Below are positions 16,602-27,379 of a DNA stretch of 40,817 nt, piece after piece. The DNA lies in assembly GCA_949290055.1 (NCBI GenBank), contig CASEQJ010000016.1:1-40817 (forward strand). The letters are read 5' to 3'. A program made the position numbers and the translations under genes. Positions within the stretch are counted from its first letter, which is position 1. Each line of letters begins with the position of its first letter. The notes below the pieces were generated by a model. The model was not told the DNA's origin and did no database searches. It was given only the letters and a program-made list of their open reading frames with translations. Origin of the DNA: an uncultured Olsenella sp. GTDB taxonomy: Bacteria; Actinomycetota; Coriobacteriia; Coriobacteriales; Atopobiaceae.

Positions 16602-17513
16602 ATGGGCACTACCACACTGACCTTCCAGGACATGATCCTGGAGCTCGAGCGCTACTGGGCCGCCCAGGGCTGCACGGTCATGCAGCCCTACGACTCCGAG
16701 GTGGGCGCCGGCACGTTCCACACCGCGACGACGCTGCGCTCGCTCGGCCCCAAGCCCTGGCGCACCTGCTACCCGCAGCCCTGCCGTCGCCCCGCCGACG
16801 GTCGCTACGGCGAGAACCCCAACCGCATGCAGCACTACTACCAGTTCCAGGTGATCCTGAAGCCGTGTCCGGTCGACTCGCAGGACCTCTACCTCGGCTC
16901 GCTCAAGGCGATCGGGCTCGACCCCGCCGAGCACGACGTCCGCTTCGTCGAGGACGACTGGGAGAGCCCGACGCTGGGCGCCTGGGGCCTTGGCTGGGAG
17001 GTGTGGATGGACGGCATGGAGGTCACCCAGTACACCTACTTCCAGCAGGTCGGCGGCATTGAGTGCGACCCGGTGCCCGTCGAGATCACCTACGGCCTCG
17101 AGCGCATTGCCATGTACATTCAGGGCGTCGACTCGGTCTACGACGTCGTGTGGTCCTACCTCCCCGACGGCACCCCCATGACCTACGGGGACGTGTTCCA
17201 CGAGAACGAGTTCGAGTTCTCGACGTACAACTTCGAGGTCGCGAACGTGGAGATGATGCGTCAGAAGTTCGACGACTACGAGGCCGAGTGCCACGCCTGC
17301 CTCGAGCGCAAGCTGCCGCTTCCCGCCTACGACTGCGTCATGAAGTGCAGCCACGCGTTCAACCTGCTCGACGCGCGCGGCGCGATCTCGGCGACCGAGA
17401 GGGCCAACTACATTCTGCGCGTCCGCACGATCGCCAAGCTCTGCTGCGAGTCCTACCTCGCGGAGGTGGCTGGCGAGAAGGACGACGATGCCAAGAAGGG
17501 GGAGGTGGCCTAA
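16602..17513 (+). CDS. glyQ: Glycyl-tRNA synthetase alpha subunit
   Basis: Catalytic alpha subunit of the bacterial alpha2-beta2-type GlyRS; 303 residues. It begins [21 protein letters not shown]. Class II motifs include [19 protein letters not shown] and [14 protein letters not shown], and [17 protein letters not shown] is motif 3-like. GAGAAGGA precedes the ATG. glyS starts on the base after the TAA, so subunits are probably made stoichiometrically. Presence of the heterotetrameric form rather than the single-chain GlyRS of most Actinomycetes helps point to a Coriobacteriia-like host. Confidence 0.97.
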   Translation: MGTTTLTFQDMILELERYWAAQGCTVMQPYDSEVGAGTFHTATTLRSLGPKPWRTCYPQPCRRPADGRYGENPNRMQHYYQFQVILKPCPVDSQDLYLGSLKAIGLDPAEHDVRFVEDDWESPTLGAWGLGWEVWMDGMEVTQYTYFQQVGGIECDPVPVEITYGLERIAMYIQGVDSVYDVVWSYLPDGTPMTYGDVFHENEFEFSTYNFEVANVEMMRQKFDDYEAECHACLERKLPLPAYDCVMKCSHAFNLLDARGAISATERANYILRVRTIAKLCCESYLAEVAGEKDDDAKKGEVA

Positions 17514-19610
17514 ATGGCGCAGACCCGTGACTTCCTGCTCGAAATCGGCACCGAGGAGATGCCCTCGGCGCCGCTCATGAACGCCGCCCAGCAGCTGGGC
17601 GGCCTGGTGGCCAAGGGCCTCGACGCCGCCGGGCTCGCGCACGGAGAGGTGCGCGTGGTCTCCACGCCGCGCCGCCTCGCGGCGCTCGTGTCCGACGTCG
17701 CCGTTGCCACCGACGAGATTCACGAGGTCAAGCGCGGCCCCAAGGCCGCCATTGCCTTCGACGCCGACGGCCAGCCCACCAAGGCGGCCCTCGGATTCGC
17801 CCGCAAGTGCGGCGCCGACGCCTCAGAGCTCGTTCGTCGCGTCGACGCCGACGGCTCCGAGTACGTCTTCGCCGAGCGGAGCGTTCCCTCCGAGCCCGCC
17901 GAGCCCATTCTCTCCCGGCTCTCCGCGGAGGTCATTGGCGGCCTCCAGTGGCCGAACTACCGCAGCCAGCGCTGGGGGTCGGAGCACGCCACGTTCGTGC
18001 GCCCGATTCGCTGGATCTGCGCGCTTCTCGGCACGGACGTCGTCCCGGTCACGTATGCGGACGTCACCTCGGGCAACACCACGCGGGGACACCGCGTCCT
18101 GGCCCCGGGCGAGCACGTCGTCTCCTCGCCCGCCGACTACGAGGCGACGCTCGAGCGCGCCTTCGTGCTCTCGGCCGAGCGCCGCGCCGAGGTCATTCGC
18201 GCCGGCATAGCAAAGATCGAGGCCGAGCGCGGCGGCGCGCGCGTCGACACGCCCAAGCGAATCTTCGACGAGGTCGTGAACCTCTGCGAGTGGCCGACGG
18301 TGCTCGTGGGCACCTTCGACGAGTCCTTCCTCGAGGTCCCGCACGAGATCATTTGCGAGTCCATGCTCTCCAACCAGCGCTACTTCCCGATCTACGACGC
18401 GTCCGGCAAGCTCACGCGCGAGTTCGTGGTGGTCTCGAACGCCGACCCCGCGGTCTCCGCGACCGTCGTCTCCGGCAACGAGAAGGTCGTGCGGGCGCGC
18501 CTCGACGACGCCAAGTTCTTCTACAACGAGGACCTCAAGCGTCCCATGGAGGAGTTCGTCGAGCGGCTCGGCTCGGTCACCTTCCAGGAGCGGCTCGGCA
18601 CCATGCTCCAGAAGGTCGAGCGCATGGAGTCCCTCGCGGCCGCCGTCGCGACCCAGGCGGGGGAGGACGAGGCCGGCGTGGCCGCCGCCGCGCGCGCCGC
18701 GCACCTTGCCAAGGCCGACCTGGTCTCCCAGGCCGTCGTCGAGTTCACCAACCAGCAGGGCGTCATGGGCGGCTACTACGCCGCTGCTGCGGGGGAGGCC
18801 CCCGAGGTCTGCACCGCGATCCGCGAGCACTACCGTCCGCGCTTCGCCGGCGACGAGCTTCCGAGCGGCGTGTGCGGCCGCTGCGTCGCCATAGCCGACA
18901 AGCTCGACACCGTCTGCGGCATTTTCGCGATCGACGAGCCGCCCACCGGCTCCTCCGACCCCTATGCCGTGCGTCGCGCCGCGATCGGGATCATTGCCAT
19001 GCTCCGCACGCTGCCGTCCTGCGACCTCCGTCAGCTCATTGGCCTTGCGCTCGGAGCCTATCGCGCTCAGGGGCTCGAGTTCGATCTCGAGGCCGTCGCG
19101 GTTGCGGTCGTGCGCTTCTTCCAGGGGCGTCTGGTCGCGATCGCCAAGGACGAGGGCCTGCGCCCCGACACGATTGAGGCCGTCTCCGCCGTCGGCGTCA
19201 TCGACCCCGTCGAGTTCATGGCCCGCGCCCGCGCCCTCGAGGACGCCCGCTCGCAGAGCCCCGAGCTCTTCGACGACCTGGCGACCGCCTACGCCCGCGC
19301 CGCCCACCTCGGTGACGCCTCGCTGGGCACCTCGGTCGACACCGCGCTTCTCGGCCCCGCCGAGAAGGCCCTTCTTGACGCCTGCGAGCAGGGGAGCGCC
19401 GCCGTCGGGCGGGCGCTCGCGGAGGACGACTACGCGGCCGCCCTGTCTGCCCTTGCCGAACTGAAGGCGCCCATCGACCGATTCTTCGACGACGTTCTTG
19501 TCATGGACGAGGATACTGCGGTAAGGGAGAACCGCCTGCGGCTTCTCAACCGCTTTGTTGAGGTGTTCGTGGGCGTTGCCGACATCGGGGCTCTCTCGCG
19601 CAAGAAGTAG
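17514..19610 (+). CDS. glyS: Glycyl-tRNA synthetase beta subunit
   Basis: tRNA-binding beta subunit; 698 residues, normal length. The start MAQTRDFLLEIGTEEMPSAPL and GHRVLAPGEHVVSSPADYE, LSNQRYFPIYDASGKL and DPYAVRRAAIGI are all family hallmarks. A HD-like region (KADLVSQAVVEFTNQQGVMGGYY) and the C-terminal anticodon-binding domain (PIDRFFDDVLVMDEDTAVRENRLRLL) are present. It is abutted to glyQ. The gene downstream, after 56 bp, is a truncated PPDK-regulator-like gene and then ppdK, the same order seen in many Clostridia. Confidence 0.97.
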   Translation: MAQTRDFLLEIGTEEMPSAPLMNAAQQLGGLVAKGLDAAGLAHGEVRVVSTPRRLAALVSDVAVATDEIHEVKRGPKAAIAFDADGQPTKAALGFARKCGADASELVRRVDADGSEYVFAERSVPSEPAEPILSRLSAEVIGGLQWPNYRSQRWGSEHATFVRPIRWICALLGTDVVPVTYADVTSGNTTRGHRVLAPGEHVVSSPADYEATLERAFVLSAERRAEVIRAGIAKIEAERGGARVDTPKRIFDEVVNLCEWPTVLVGTFDESFLEVPHEIICESMLSNQRYFPIYDASGKLTREFVVVSNADPAVSATVVSGNEKVVRARLDDAKFFYNEDLKRPMEEFVERLGSVTFQERLGTMLQKVERMESLAAAVATQAGEDEAGVAAAARAAHLAKADLVSQAVVEFTNQQGVMGGYYAAAAGEAPEVCTAIREHYRPRFAGDELPSGVCGRCVAIADKLDTVCGIFAIDEPPTGSSDPYAVRRAAIGIIAMLRTLPSCDLRQLIGLALGAYRAQGLEFDLEAVAVAVVRFFQGRLVAIAKDEGLRPDTIEAVSAVGVIDPVEFMARARALEDARSQSPELFDDLATAYARAAHLGDASLGTSVDTALLGPAEKALLDACEQGSAAVGRALAEDDYAAALSALAELKAPIDRFFDDVLVMDEDTAVRENRLRLLNRFVEVFVGVADIGALSRKK

Positions 19611-19666
19611 GGTACGCTGTCTGCGCAGGACACGTGACGCGACGTCTGGAACCAGGAGGAGACGTG

Positions 19667-20068
19667 ATGGCTAAGCTGGATTTGGATGACGACATCTTCG
19701 GACAGGTCACTCCGCTCATCTACGTTTTGTCCGACGCCCGCGGCGAGACGGCGAACACCGTCGTCATGGCCGCCGCCGCGCAGTTTGGCGAGACGTCGGT
19801 GGACATTGAGCGCCTCTCCAACGTCAAGGACGTCGACACGGTCCGAACCTACTTCGACGAGAACTTCGACCCCGACCGTCCCTGCGCGGTCTTCCACACC
19901 TTCGCAAACGGCACGCTTCGCCGCGAGATTCGCCGCGAGCTCGACCGTCGCGGCATTCCCTCGATCGACCTGCTCGGCCCCGCCGTCACGGTTATCTCCT
20001 CGCTGACGGGCGAGGAGCCGACGCACGAGATCGGCGCCGTCTACGACAAGCCGCTGGTCACCGAGTAG
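19667..20068 (+). CDS. N-terminal half of a PPDK regulatory protein (DUF299); kinase half absent
   Basis: Full-length family members (~270 residues) phosphorylate and dephosphorylate PPDK or PEP synthase on a threonine next to the catalytic histidine. This protein has only 133 residues. It matches the N-terminal domain: TPLIYVLSDARGETANTVVMAAAAQF, VFHTFANGTLRREIRREL, GIPSIDLLGPAVTVISSLTGEEPTHEIG. It then stops after GAVYDKPLVTE. The central P-loop (GVSRTSKTP-like) and the C-terminal catalytic region are missing and are not found in any frame downstream before the terminator. AGGAGG (19654-19659) fixes the ATG at 19667. The frame itself is intact with host-like codon use, so a short functional form is possible; it lies just ahead of ppdK, its expected target. 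Confidence 0.75.
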   Translation: MAKLDLDDDIFGQVTPLIYVLSDARGETANTVVMAAAAQFGETSVDIERLSNVKDVDTVRTYFDENFDPDRPCAVFHTFANGTLRREIRRELDRRGIPSIDLLGPAVTVISSLTGEEPTHEIGAVYDKPLVTE

Positions 20069-20110
20069 CGAAAGCGGGATTTGTCTGAGAGCTGGGCGGG
20101 GCGCGCGCAA

Positions 20111-20131
20111 GGCGGGCGTCCCGCCCTCTTT
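20111..20131 (+). terminator. Terminator-like hairpin after the truncated PPDK regulator
   Basis: GGCGGG (20111-20116) / CCCGCC (20120-20125) with loop CGT, then CTCTTTG. The stem is short and the T-tract weak, so termination may be partial. It begins the 495-bp gene-free stretch 20069-20563. Confidence 0.55.
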
Positions 20132-20178
20132 GTGGGGCCGCGTGTCGTGGTTCTTCTCGCCCCCCGCGCCCTTTTTCC

Positions 20179-20386
20179 TGTTTTGGGCAAAACGTTTGAT
20201 GCCCGGTGGCGCTTTGCATAAAGGTTGTTGCCCAATACCGTTCGGAGGTTGGTTTTGTGCCACGTTGAGCAAGGTTTTGCACTCACTTAGAGAGACGAAC
20301 ATAAAACGTTTGCCCCAAAACCGGAGAGAAACCCCTGAGAAGCGCCCCCTCGCGGACGCACGGAGGCGTCCAGTGCAAAACCTTGC
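20179..20386. repeat. Intergenic inverted-repeat element, copy 2, with two interleaved repeats
   Basis: Repeat A: positions 20179-20201 (TGTTTTGGGCAAAACG then TTTGATG) are inverted at 20300-20322, 19 of 23 matching. Repeat B: GCAAGGTTTTGCAC (20269-20282) is inverted exactly at 20373-20386. The arms interleave (A-B-A'-B'). Blocks TGTTTTGGGCAA, TTTGATG, TTTGCATA (20213-20220), AACATAAAAC (20298-20307) and TGAGAA-N-CG (20336-20344) are shared in order with copy 1 at 3729-3884. GCATAAAGGTTGTTGCCCAA (20216-20235) additionally resembles the right end of copy 1. A small hairpin GGACGC/GCGTCC (20354-20371) lies within. No credible coding frame is present. Confidence 0.65.
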
Positions 20387-20447
20387 CATTCGCGGCAGCC
20401 ACGAGACGCTGTTCGCCGACGACGCGCGGCCGGTCCCCACAAATGGC

Positions 20448-20475
20448 TTGCCGATTGACCGTTCACTGCTAAAAT
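20448..20475 (+). promoter_or_regulatory. Promoter for ppdK (extended -10)
   Basis: TTGCCG (20448-20453), 16-bp spacer and TAAAAT (20470-20475) preceded by TGC (20467-20469), an extended -10. Initiation near 20482 gives a leader of about 80 nt. Confidence 0.68.
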
Positions 20476-20484
20476 GTCTGCGAG

Positions 20485-20501
20485 CGTGCGGTGTCCGCAC
20501 G
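20485..20501 (+). promoter_or_regulatory. 5'-terminal hairpin in ppdK leader
   Basis: CGTGCGG (20485-20491) / CCGCACG (20495-20501) with loop TGT lies within a few bases of the predicted mRNA 5' end. Such a hairpin could stabilise the transcript (inference). There is no T-tract, so it is not a terminator. Confidence 0.45.
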
Positions 20502-20563
20502 TCGACCTGTGTAAGTGCGCGGCGCTCGCGTCGCGTCAGGAATTCAAGAAGCAAGGGGTAAAC

Positions 20564-23323
<2,760 letters not shown>

Positions 23324-23348
23324 CCGAGCCTGACGCACGGTCACTGAC

Positions 23349-23381
23349 GGGGGAGGAGGCCATGGGCTTCCTCCCCCTTTT
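23349..23381 (+). terminator. Intrinsic terminator after ppdK
   Basis: A 13-bp stem (one G-T pair) formed by GGGGGAGGAGGCC (23349-23361) and GGCTTCCTCCCCC (23365-23377), loop ATG, followed by TTTT. A degenerate REP palindrome begins at once after it. Confidence 0.92.
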
Positions 23382-23412
23382 CCTAAAAGGGGGGCCTGAC
23401 TCCCCTTGGGCA
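23382..23412. repeat. REP-type palindrome 4 (degenerate)
   Basis: CCTAAAAGGGGGG (23382-23394), CCTGACTCCCC and TTGGGCA follow the plan of copies 1-3 (CCTAAAAGGGG-TCTGA-CCCCTTTTAGGCA) with an expanded G run and a shortened, altered right arm. It sits between the ppdK terminator and the dgt Shine-Dalgarno. Confidence 0.7.
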
Positions 23413-23429
23413 TTCGAAAGGAGAGTGCG

Positions 23430-24476
23430 GTGAGGATTTCCCGACGCGTTGACCTCGAACGGGCCGAGCACGAGCGCCTCTCGCCGGACGCGGCGTTCTC
23501 GGACCGGTCTCGGGGCCGTCTTGTCGCCGAGGAGCCGGACCTGCTGAGGACCTGCTTCCAGTGCGACCGGGACCGGATTCTCCACAGCAAGAGCTTTCGC
23601 CGGCTTGCGCACAAGACCCAGGTCTTTCTCGCCCCCGAGGGCGACCACTACCGCACGCGCCTCATACACACCCTCGAGGTCTCCCAGGTGGCGCGCTCCA
23701 TTGCCCGCCCCCTCGGTCTCAACGAGGACCTGACCGAGGCGATCGCGCTCGCGCACGACCTCGGTCACACCCCCTTCGGCCACGTGGGGGAGCGTGCCCT
23801 CTCCGACGCCATGGCACGCTACCGCGGCCTCGACGACTCAGGCGCGCCGCACGGGCGCCTCTTTGCGCACAACGAGCAGAGTGCGAGAATCGTCGAGCTT
23901 CTCGAGCGCGACGGGCACGGGCTCAACCTCACCCGCGAGGTGGTCGACGGCATTCGGTGCCATACGGGGTCCCGTCGCTCGGAGACGCTCGAGGGGCGCG
24001 TCGTCGCGCTGTCGGACCGAATCGCCTATGTCTGCCACGACATAGACGACGCAAAGCGAGCCGGGCTCCTCAGCGAGTCCGATTTGCCCGAGGGGCCGCG
24101 CTCGGTACTCGGCGACAGCTCCTCGCAGCGTATAGAGACCATGGTCCACGACGTCGTGTCGAGCAGTGCCGAGCGCGGCGACGTCGTCATGTCCGAGTCG
24201 GTGTGGAGCGCTATGATGTCCCTCAGGGACTTCCTCTTCGAGAACCTCTACTCTCATGGTGACGCGAAGTGGGAGGAGCCCAAGGCCTACGCCATGCTCG
24301 CCGAGCTCTTTGACCACTTCGCCGCCCACCTTGACGAGGTGCCCGAGGAGTATCGCGTGCACGACGGCGACAGGCCGGACGTTCAGGTCGCGGACTTCAT
24401 TTCCGGCATGACCGACCGCTACGCCGTGAGCGTCTACGAGAGTCTCAAGGTTCCGCGGTCCTGGCGTCGTCGCTAG
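23430..24476 (+). CDS. dgt: dNTP triphosphohydrolase (dGTPase-like HD protein)
   Basis: Predicted to cleave dNTPs to deoxynucleosides and triphosphate, limiting dNTP pools. It has 348 residues from the GTG at 23430, chosen because AAAGGAG (23417-23423) is 6 nt upstream; an earlier in-frame TTG would lie in the REP palindrome. The N-terminal RILHSKSFRRLAHKTQVF is diagnostic. HD metal ligands include H80 (RLIHTLEVSQVARSIAR), H109-D110 (AHDLGHTPFGHVGE) and a later Asp in SDRIAYVCHDIDDA. In many relatives dgt precedes dnaG-rpoD; here a DUF6273-like gene and rplS follow. Confidence 0.92.
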   Translation: MRISRRVDLERAEHERLSPDAAFSDRSRGRLVAEEPDLLRTCFQCDRDRILHSKSFRRLAHKTQVFLAPEGDHYRTRLIHTLEVSQVARSIARPLGLNEDLTEAIALAHDLGHTPFGHVGERALSDAMARYRGLDDSGAPHGRLFAHNEQSARIVELLERDGHGLNLTREVVDGIRCHTGSRRSETLEGRVVALSDRIAYVCHDIDDAKRAGLLSESDLPEGPRSVLGDSSSQRIETMVHDVVSSSAERGDVVMSESVWSAMMSLRDFLFENLYSHGDAKWEEPKAYAMLAELFDHFAAHLDEVPEEYRVHDGDRPDVQVADFISGMTDRYAVSVYESLKVPRSWRRR

Positions 24477-24500
24477 GACGCCGGCGCGACGGGAGGAAGA

Positions 24501-25457
24501 ATGCGTGAACGGGGCGGCGGTTGTCTGACCGCGCTTCTGGTGGCGCTGTCGCTTGCGGTCGTGGCGATCGGGGGCGGCGCGCTCTACCTCGTCATGACCG
24601 AGCAGGGTCCCTTCTCGCGCGAGGCCGTGGGCTCCGGGGCGGCGCAGCCCCTCGAGCCCAAGACGTTCTCCGAGTACGACTGGGACGAGCTCGCCCAGGT
24701 GGCCGACAAGATCGCGGAGGCCGAAAGCGACGAGGAGGCGCAGCGCGTCGCCTCGCAGTGGGGGATCGAGGTCGGGGACGTGCGCGCGCTGCCGCTCGCT
24801 GACGGGCGGCAGGCCACCCTCACCGTCGTCGGCATTCGCTGCGACGAGCGCTCGGACGGGGAGGGACTCGCCGGCCTGACGCTCATGACCTCGCCCATAG
24901 CGCTGCGCGCCATGGGTGACTCCGCTGCCGGGGAGGGAACCTGGGAGACGAGCTCGCTTCGCCGCTGGCTTGCGAGCGACGGAGCCGACCTCCTTCCCGA
25001 GGGGCTCGCGGAGCGGGTCGTCAGCGTGCGCAAGACCTCGAGCTCCATGAGCGTGACCGGCGACGAGACCACGCTCGTGACGACGGACGACGCACTGTGG
25101 CTCTTCTCCGTGAGTGAGGTGTGCGGGCAGGTCGACCTCTTTGTCCGCGAGTACGGCGACGACGTTCGCGCCCGGACGTTCTACGTTGACTACACCCGCT
25201 ACGACCAGGCGCTCTCCTCTGAGGGCGAGCAGTACCCCCTGTTTGCGCGCGAGGGAGTGAGCGTTGTCTCCGACCCCTCGGGCATGCTCGAGCTCACCTA
25301 TGGCGGAGCTCCCACCAGCTGGTGGTACCGCAGCGCCCAGCCTGCGCCCAGCGACGAGAGCGGATACATGTTCTACCAGGTCATGGAGAGCGGCTACCCC
25401 ACGACGGTGGCGCCCGCGGGTCAGGAGTCGGGCGTCGTGGTGGGCCTGTGCCTCTAG
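24501..25457 (+). CDS. Membrane-anchored protein with DUF6273-like domain
   Basis: A 318-residue protein of unknown function. A basic N-terminus (MRERGGG) and one hydrophobic segment (~9-32) predict a type II anchor or uncleaved signal with the rest outside the cell. Residues ~52-95 are acidic and helical. The region ~105-318 resembles DUF6273: TWETSSLRRWLASDGADLLPE (148-168), a tryptophan-rich WWYRSA near 275, and a C-terminal GVVVGLCL. Such domains have a C-type-lectin/FGE-like fold and are common in secreted proteins of gut anaerobes. GGGAGGAAG precedes the ATG, 24 bp after dgt; co-transcription is likely but no functional link to dGTPase is evident. Confidence 0.7.
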   Translation: MRERGGGCLTALLVALSLAVVAIGGGALYLVMTEQGPFSREAVGSGAAQPLEPKTFSEYDWDELAQVADKIAEAESDEEAQRVASQWGIEVGDVRALPLADGRQATLTVVGIRCDERSDGEGLAGLTLMTSPIALRAMGDSAAGEGTWETSSLRRWLASDGADLLPEGLAERVVSVRKTSSSMSVTGDETTLVTTDDALWLFSVSEVCGQVDLFVREYGDDVRARTFYVDYTRYDQALSSEGEQYPLFAREGVSVVSDPSGMLELTYGGAPTSWWYRSAQPAPSDESGYMFYQVMESGYPTTVAPAGQESGVVVGLCL

Positions 25458-25473
25458 GGGGATTGTGGGGTTC

Positions 25474-25502
25474 TTGTCAGCGCGTGACGCGTGCCCTATA
25501 AT
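25474..25502 (+). promoter_or_regulatory. Near-consensus promoter for rplS
   Basis: TTGTCA (25474-25479), 17-bp spacer and a perfect TATAAT (25497-25502). A start near 25509 gives a leader of about 60 nt that ends in AGGAAAGAG before the ATG. This is one of the strongest promoters in the window. Confidence 0.9.
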
Positions 25503-25569
25503 GTCTCCTTGTGTGTAAACCTATGTGTCGTTCGCAGCGCGTCGGCACCTCTAGAGACAGGAAAGAGAC

Positions 25570-25914
25570 ATGGACTACATTCGTGCCATCGAGCGCCAGC
25601 AGATTCGCGAGGACATTCCCGCCGTCAAGGTTGGCGACCACGTCAAGGTTCACTACCGCATCGTCGAGGGCGACCGCACCCGCGAGCAGGTCTTCGAGGG
25701 CGACGTCATTCGCATGAGCGGCGCCGGTGCCCGCGAGACCTTCACCGTCCGCAAGATCAGCTTCGGCGTCGGCGTCGAGCGCACCTTCCCGCTCCACAGC
25801 CCCAAGATCGCCAAGCTCGACGTCGTCCGTCACGGTGACGTCCGTCGCGCCAAGCTCTACTACCTCCGCGACCGCGTCGGCAAGGCCGCCCGCATTCGCG
25901 AGAAGCGCGACTAG
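25570..25914 (+). CDS. rplS: 50S ribosomal protein L19 (bL19)
   Basis: Large-subunit protein at the 30S-50S interface; 114 residues. [48 protein letters not shown] and the C-terminal [20 protein letters not shown] are the canonical bL19 sequence. It is a one-gene unit with its own promoter and terminator, separated by about 9.5 kb from the rpsP-rimM-trmD cluster to which it belongs in many bacteria. Confidence 0.98.
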   Translation: MDYIRAIERQQIREDIPAVKVGDHVKVHYRIVEGDRTREQVFEGDVIRMSGAGARETFTVRKISFGVGVERTFPLHSPKIAKLDVVRHGDVRRAKLYYLRDRVGKAARIREKRD

Positions 25915-25934
25915 CCTCGACTCAAGCGCGTCAG

Positions 25935-25962
25935 AGCCGCCCCGCGAGGGGCGGCTTTCTTG
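25935..25962 (+). terminator. Intrinsic terminator after rplS
   Basis: AGCCGCCCC (25935-25943) / GGGGCGGCT (25948-25956), perfect 9-bp stem with GCGA tetraloop, followed by TTCTTGT. It ends 18 bp before the rnhB start. Confidence 0.9.
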
Positions 25963-25979
25963 TATGGGGGTGAACTGCC

Positions 25980-26771
25980 ATGCCCGAGGACTCGCCGCGC
26001 CCCGCCACGGCGCGAGAGATCGTCGCCACGCTCTCCGGAGCCTCGCTCGACGAGGCGCGCCGGCTGGTGGAGCGCTACGCCGAGGACCCGCGCAAGCAGG
26101 TCCGTCACGCGGTCGCCGTCGCGCGCAGGCGCGTCGCGCGCGAGGAGGCGGAGCGGGCGCGCGTGGAGGCCATGTACGCCCTGCAGGAGGAGCTGGGCGG
26201 CCCTGGCGTGGTCGTCGGCGTCGACGAGGTCGGCAGGGGCGCGCTCGCCGGCCCTCTCACGGTCGCCGCGGTGTGCCTGCCCGCCGAGCCCAGGGTCTGG
26301 GGCCTCAACGACTCGAAGCAGCTCACGCCGCGCGAGCGCGAGCGCATTGCCGCTCAGGTGGCAGACGTCGCTATTGCAATAGGGATCGCCCACGTCGAGC
26401 CGGCGGTCATTGACTCCGTTGGCATGGGCTCGGCGCTGCGCCAGGCCATGGCCTCCGCCGTGGAGGAGACCGGACTCGAGCCCGACCGCGTCCTCATTGA
26501 CGGAAACCCCATAGGCGCCCACCCGGCCGAGCTCTGCATAGTCAAGGGAGACGCGCGGATCGCATGCATCGCCGCCGCGTCCATAGTCGCGAAGGTGACG
26601 CGCGACGCCCTCATGGTCTCCTATGAGGAGGAGTATCCCGGCTACCACCTCGCCGAGTGCAAGGGGTACGGCTCAGCGGCCCATGTCGGCGCCATTCGAG
26701 AGCGCGGGCTCACGCCCATACACCGCCGCTCGTTCTGTGGGAACTTTGTGGAGCAGCTCCGTCTCTTCTGA
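25980..26771 (+). CDS. rnhB: Ribonuclease HII
   Basis: Removes RNA from RNA-DNA hybrids and excises misincorporated ribonucleotides; 263 residues. Catalytic residues are visible: D82-E83 (GVDEVGRGALAGPL), D174 (LIDGNP) and D209 in AASIVAKVTRDA. A helical N-terminal extension of ~70 residues precedes the catalytic domain, as in Bacillus-type RNase HII. C-terminal HRRSFCGNFVEQ is normal for the family. GGGGGTGA lies upstream of the ATG. After the stop, a 173-bp spacer (26772-26944) without recognisable signals leads to yraN. Confidence 0.95.
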   Translation: MPEDSPRPATAREIVATLSGASLDEARRLVERYAEDPRKQVRHAVAVARRRVAREEAERARVEAMYALQEELGGPGVVVGVDEVGRGALAGPLTVAAVCLPAEPRVWGLNDSKQLTPRERERIAAQVADVAIAIGIAHVEPAVIDSVGMGSALRQAMASAVEETGLEPDRVLIDGNPIGAHPAELCIVKGDARIACIAAASIVAKVTRDALMVSYEEEYPGYHLAECKGYGSAAHVGAIRERGLTPIHRRSFCGNFVEQLRLF

Positions 26772-26944
26772 GCCGCTCCCGTGCCATGGCTCGCCCGTCC
26801 CCGGCGTCTCCGACCCTCCTGCCTCTGCCTTTGAAGGAGCCGGGAGTCTGGTGAGCGCCTCGTGAGCGCTTGGTGGGACCCTCGCGAACGCCAGCCGAAA
26901 GCCTCGCCTGCGAACCTCTTCCTCACGACAGGAAGGGGAAGGCC

Positions 26945-27379
26945 ATGTTTGAGGGAGAGCTTCAGGTACCGACGGCGTCCGAGGAGAGGGACTGGAGGTG
27001 CGACCCCCACGAGCTGGGCGCGCGCGGCGAGCGCGTGGCTGTTGAGAGTCTCAAGAAGCGGGGCTGGAGGATACTCCAGACCAACTGGCGGTCGGGTTAC
27101 GGAGAGATCGACATCGTCGCCCTCGACCCGCGGGCGTCGGATTCGACGGTCGTGCTCGTCGAGATGAAGACCAGGCGCGCGGACGCCCAGGGCGACGTCA
27201 TGCCGGAGGAGGCCGTCGACGAGCAGCGCCAGGCGCGCTACCTCAACGCCGCGACCGAGCTGCTGCGCGCCTACGCATGGGCGTCGGTGGTGCGCTTCGA
27301 CGTGATCGCGATCGTCGTGACGCCGGACGGCATGGCGCACCTGCACCACGTCAAGAACGCCTACGCGGGGGACCGCTAA
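26945..27379 (+). CDS. yraN: YraN/UPF0102-family nuclease-like protein
   Basis: A 144-residue protein with the restriction-endonuclease-like core of UPF0102: GARGERVAVESLKKRGWRIL, NWRSGYGEIDIVAL and VLVEMKTRR supply the E-(x)-D-(x)-E-x-K metal-binding set. The exact role is unknown; the gene usually sits between rnhB and comM, as it does here. The ATG at 26945 has AGGGGAAGG just upstream; the in-frame upstream extension lacks family similarity. The stop overlaps the comM-like ATG by one base. Confidence 0.9.
   Translation: MFEGELQVPTASEERDWRCDPHELGARGERVAVESLKKRGWRILQTNWRSGYGEIDIVALDPRASDSTVVLVEMKTRRADAQGDVMPEEAVDEQRQARYLNAATELLRAYAWASVVRFDVIAIVVTPDGMAHLHHVKNAYAGDR

Noticed and set aside
20455..20475. 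TTGACC as -35 for ppdK with TAAAAT as -10
   Set aside because: The spacing is only 9 bp. TTGCCG at 20448-20453 gives 16 bp and an extended -10.
20069..20563. Possible frameshifted C-terminal half of the PPDK regulatory protein downstream of the stop
   Set aside because: No frame in this stretch shows the P-loop or other conserved DUF299 C-terminal motifs; the DNA is occupied by a terminator, the repeat element and the ppdK promoter.
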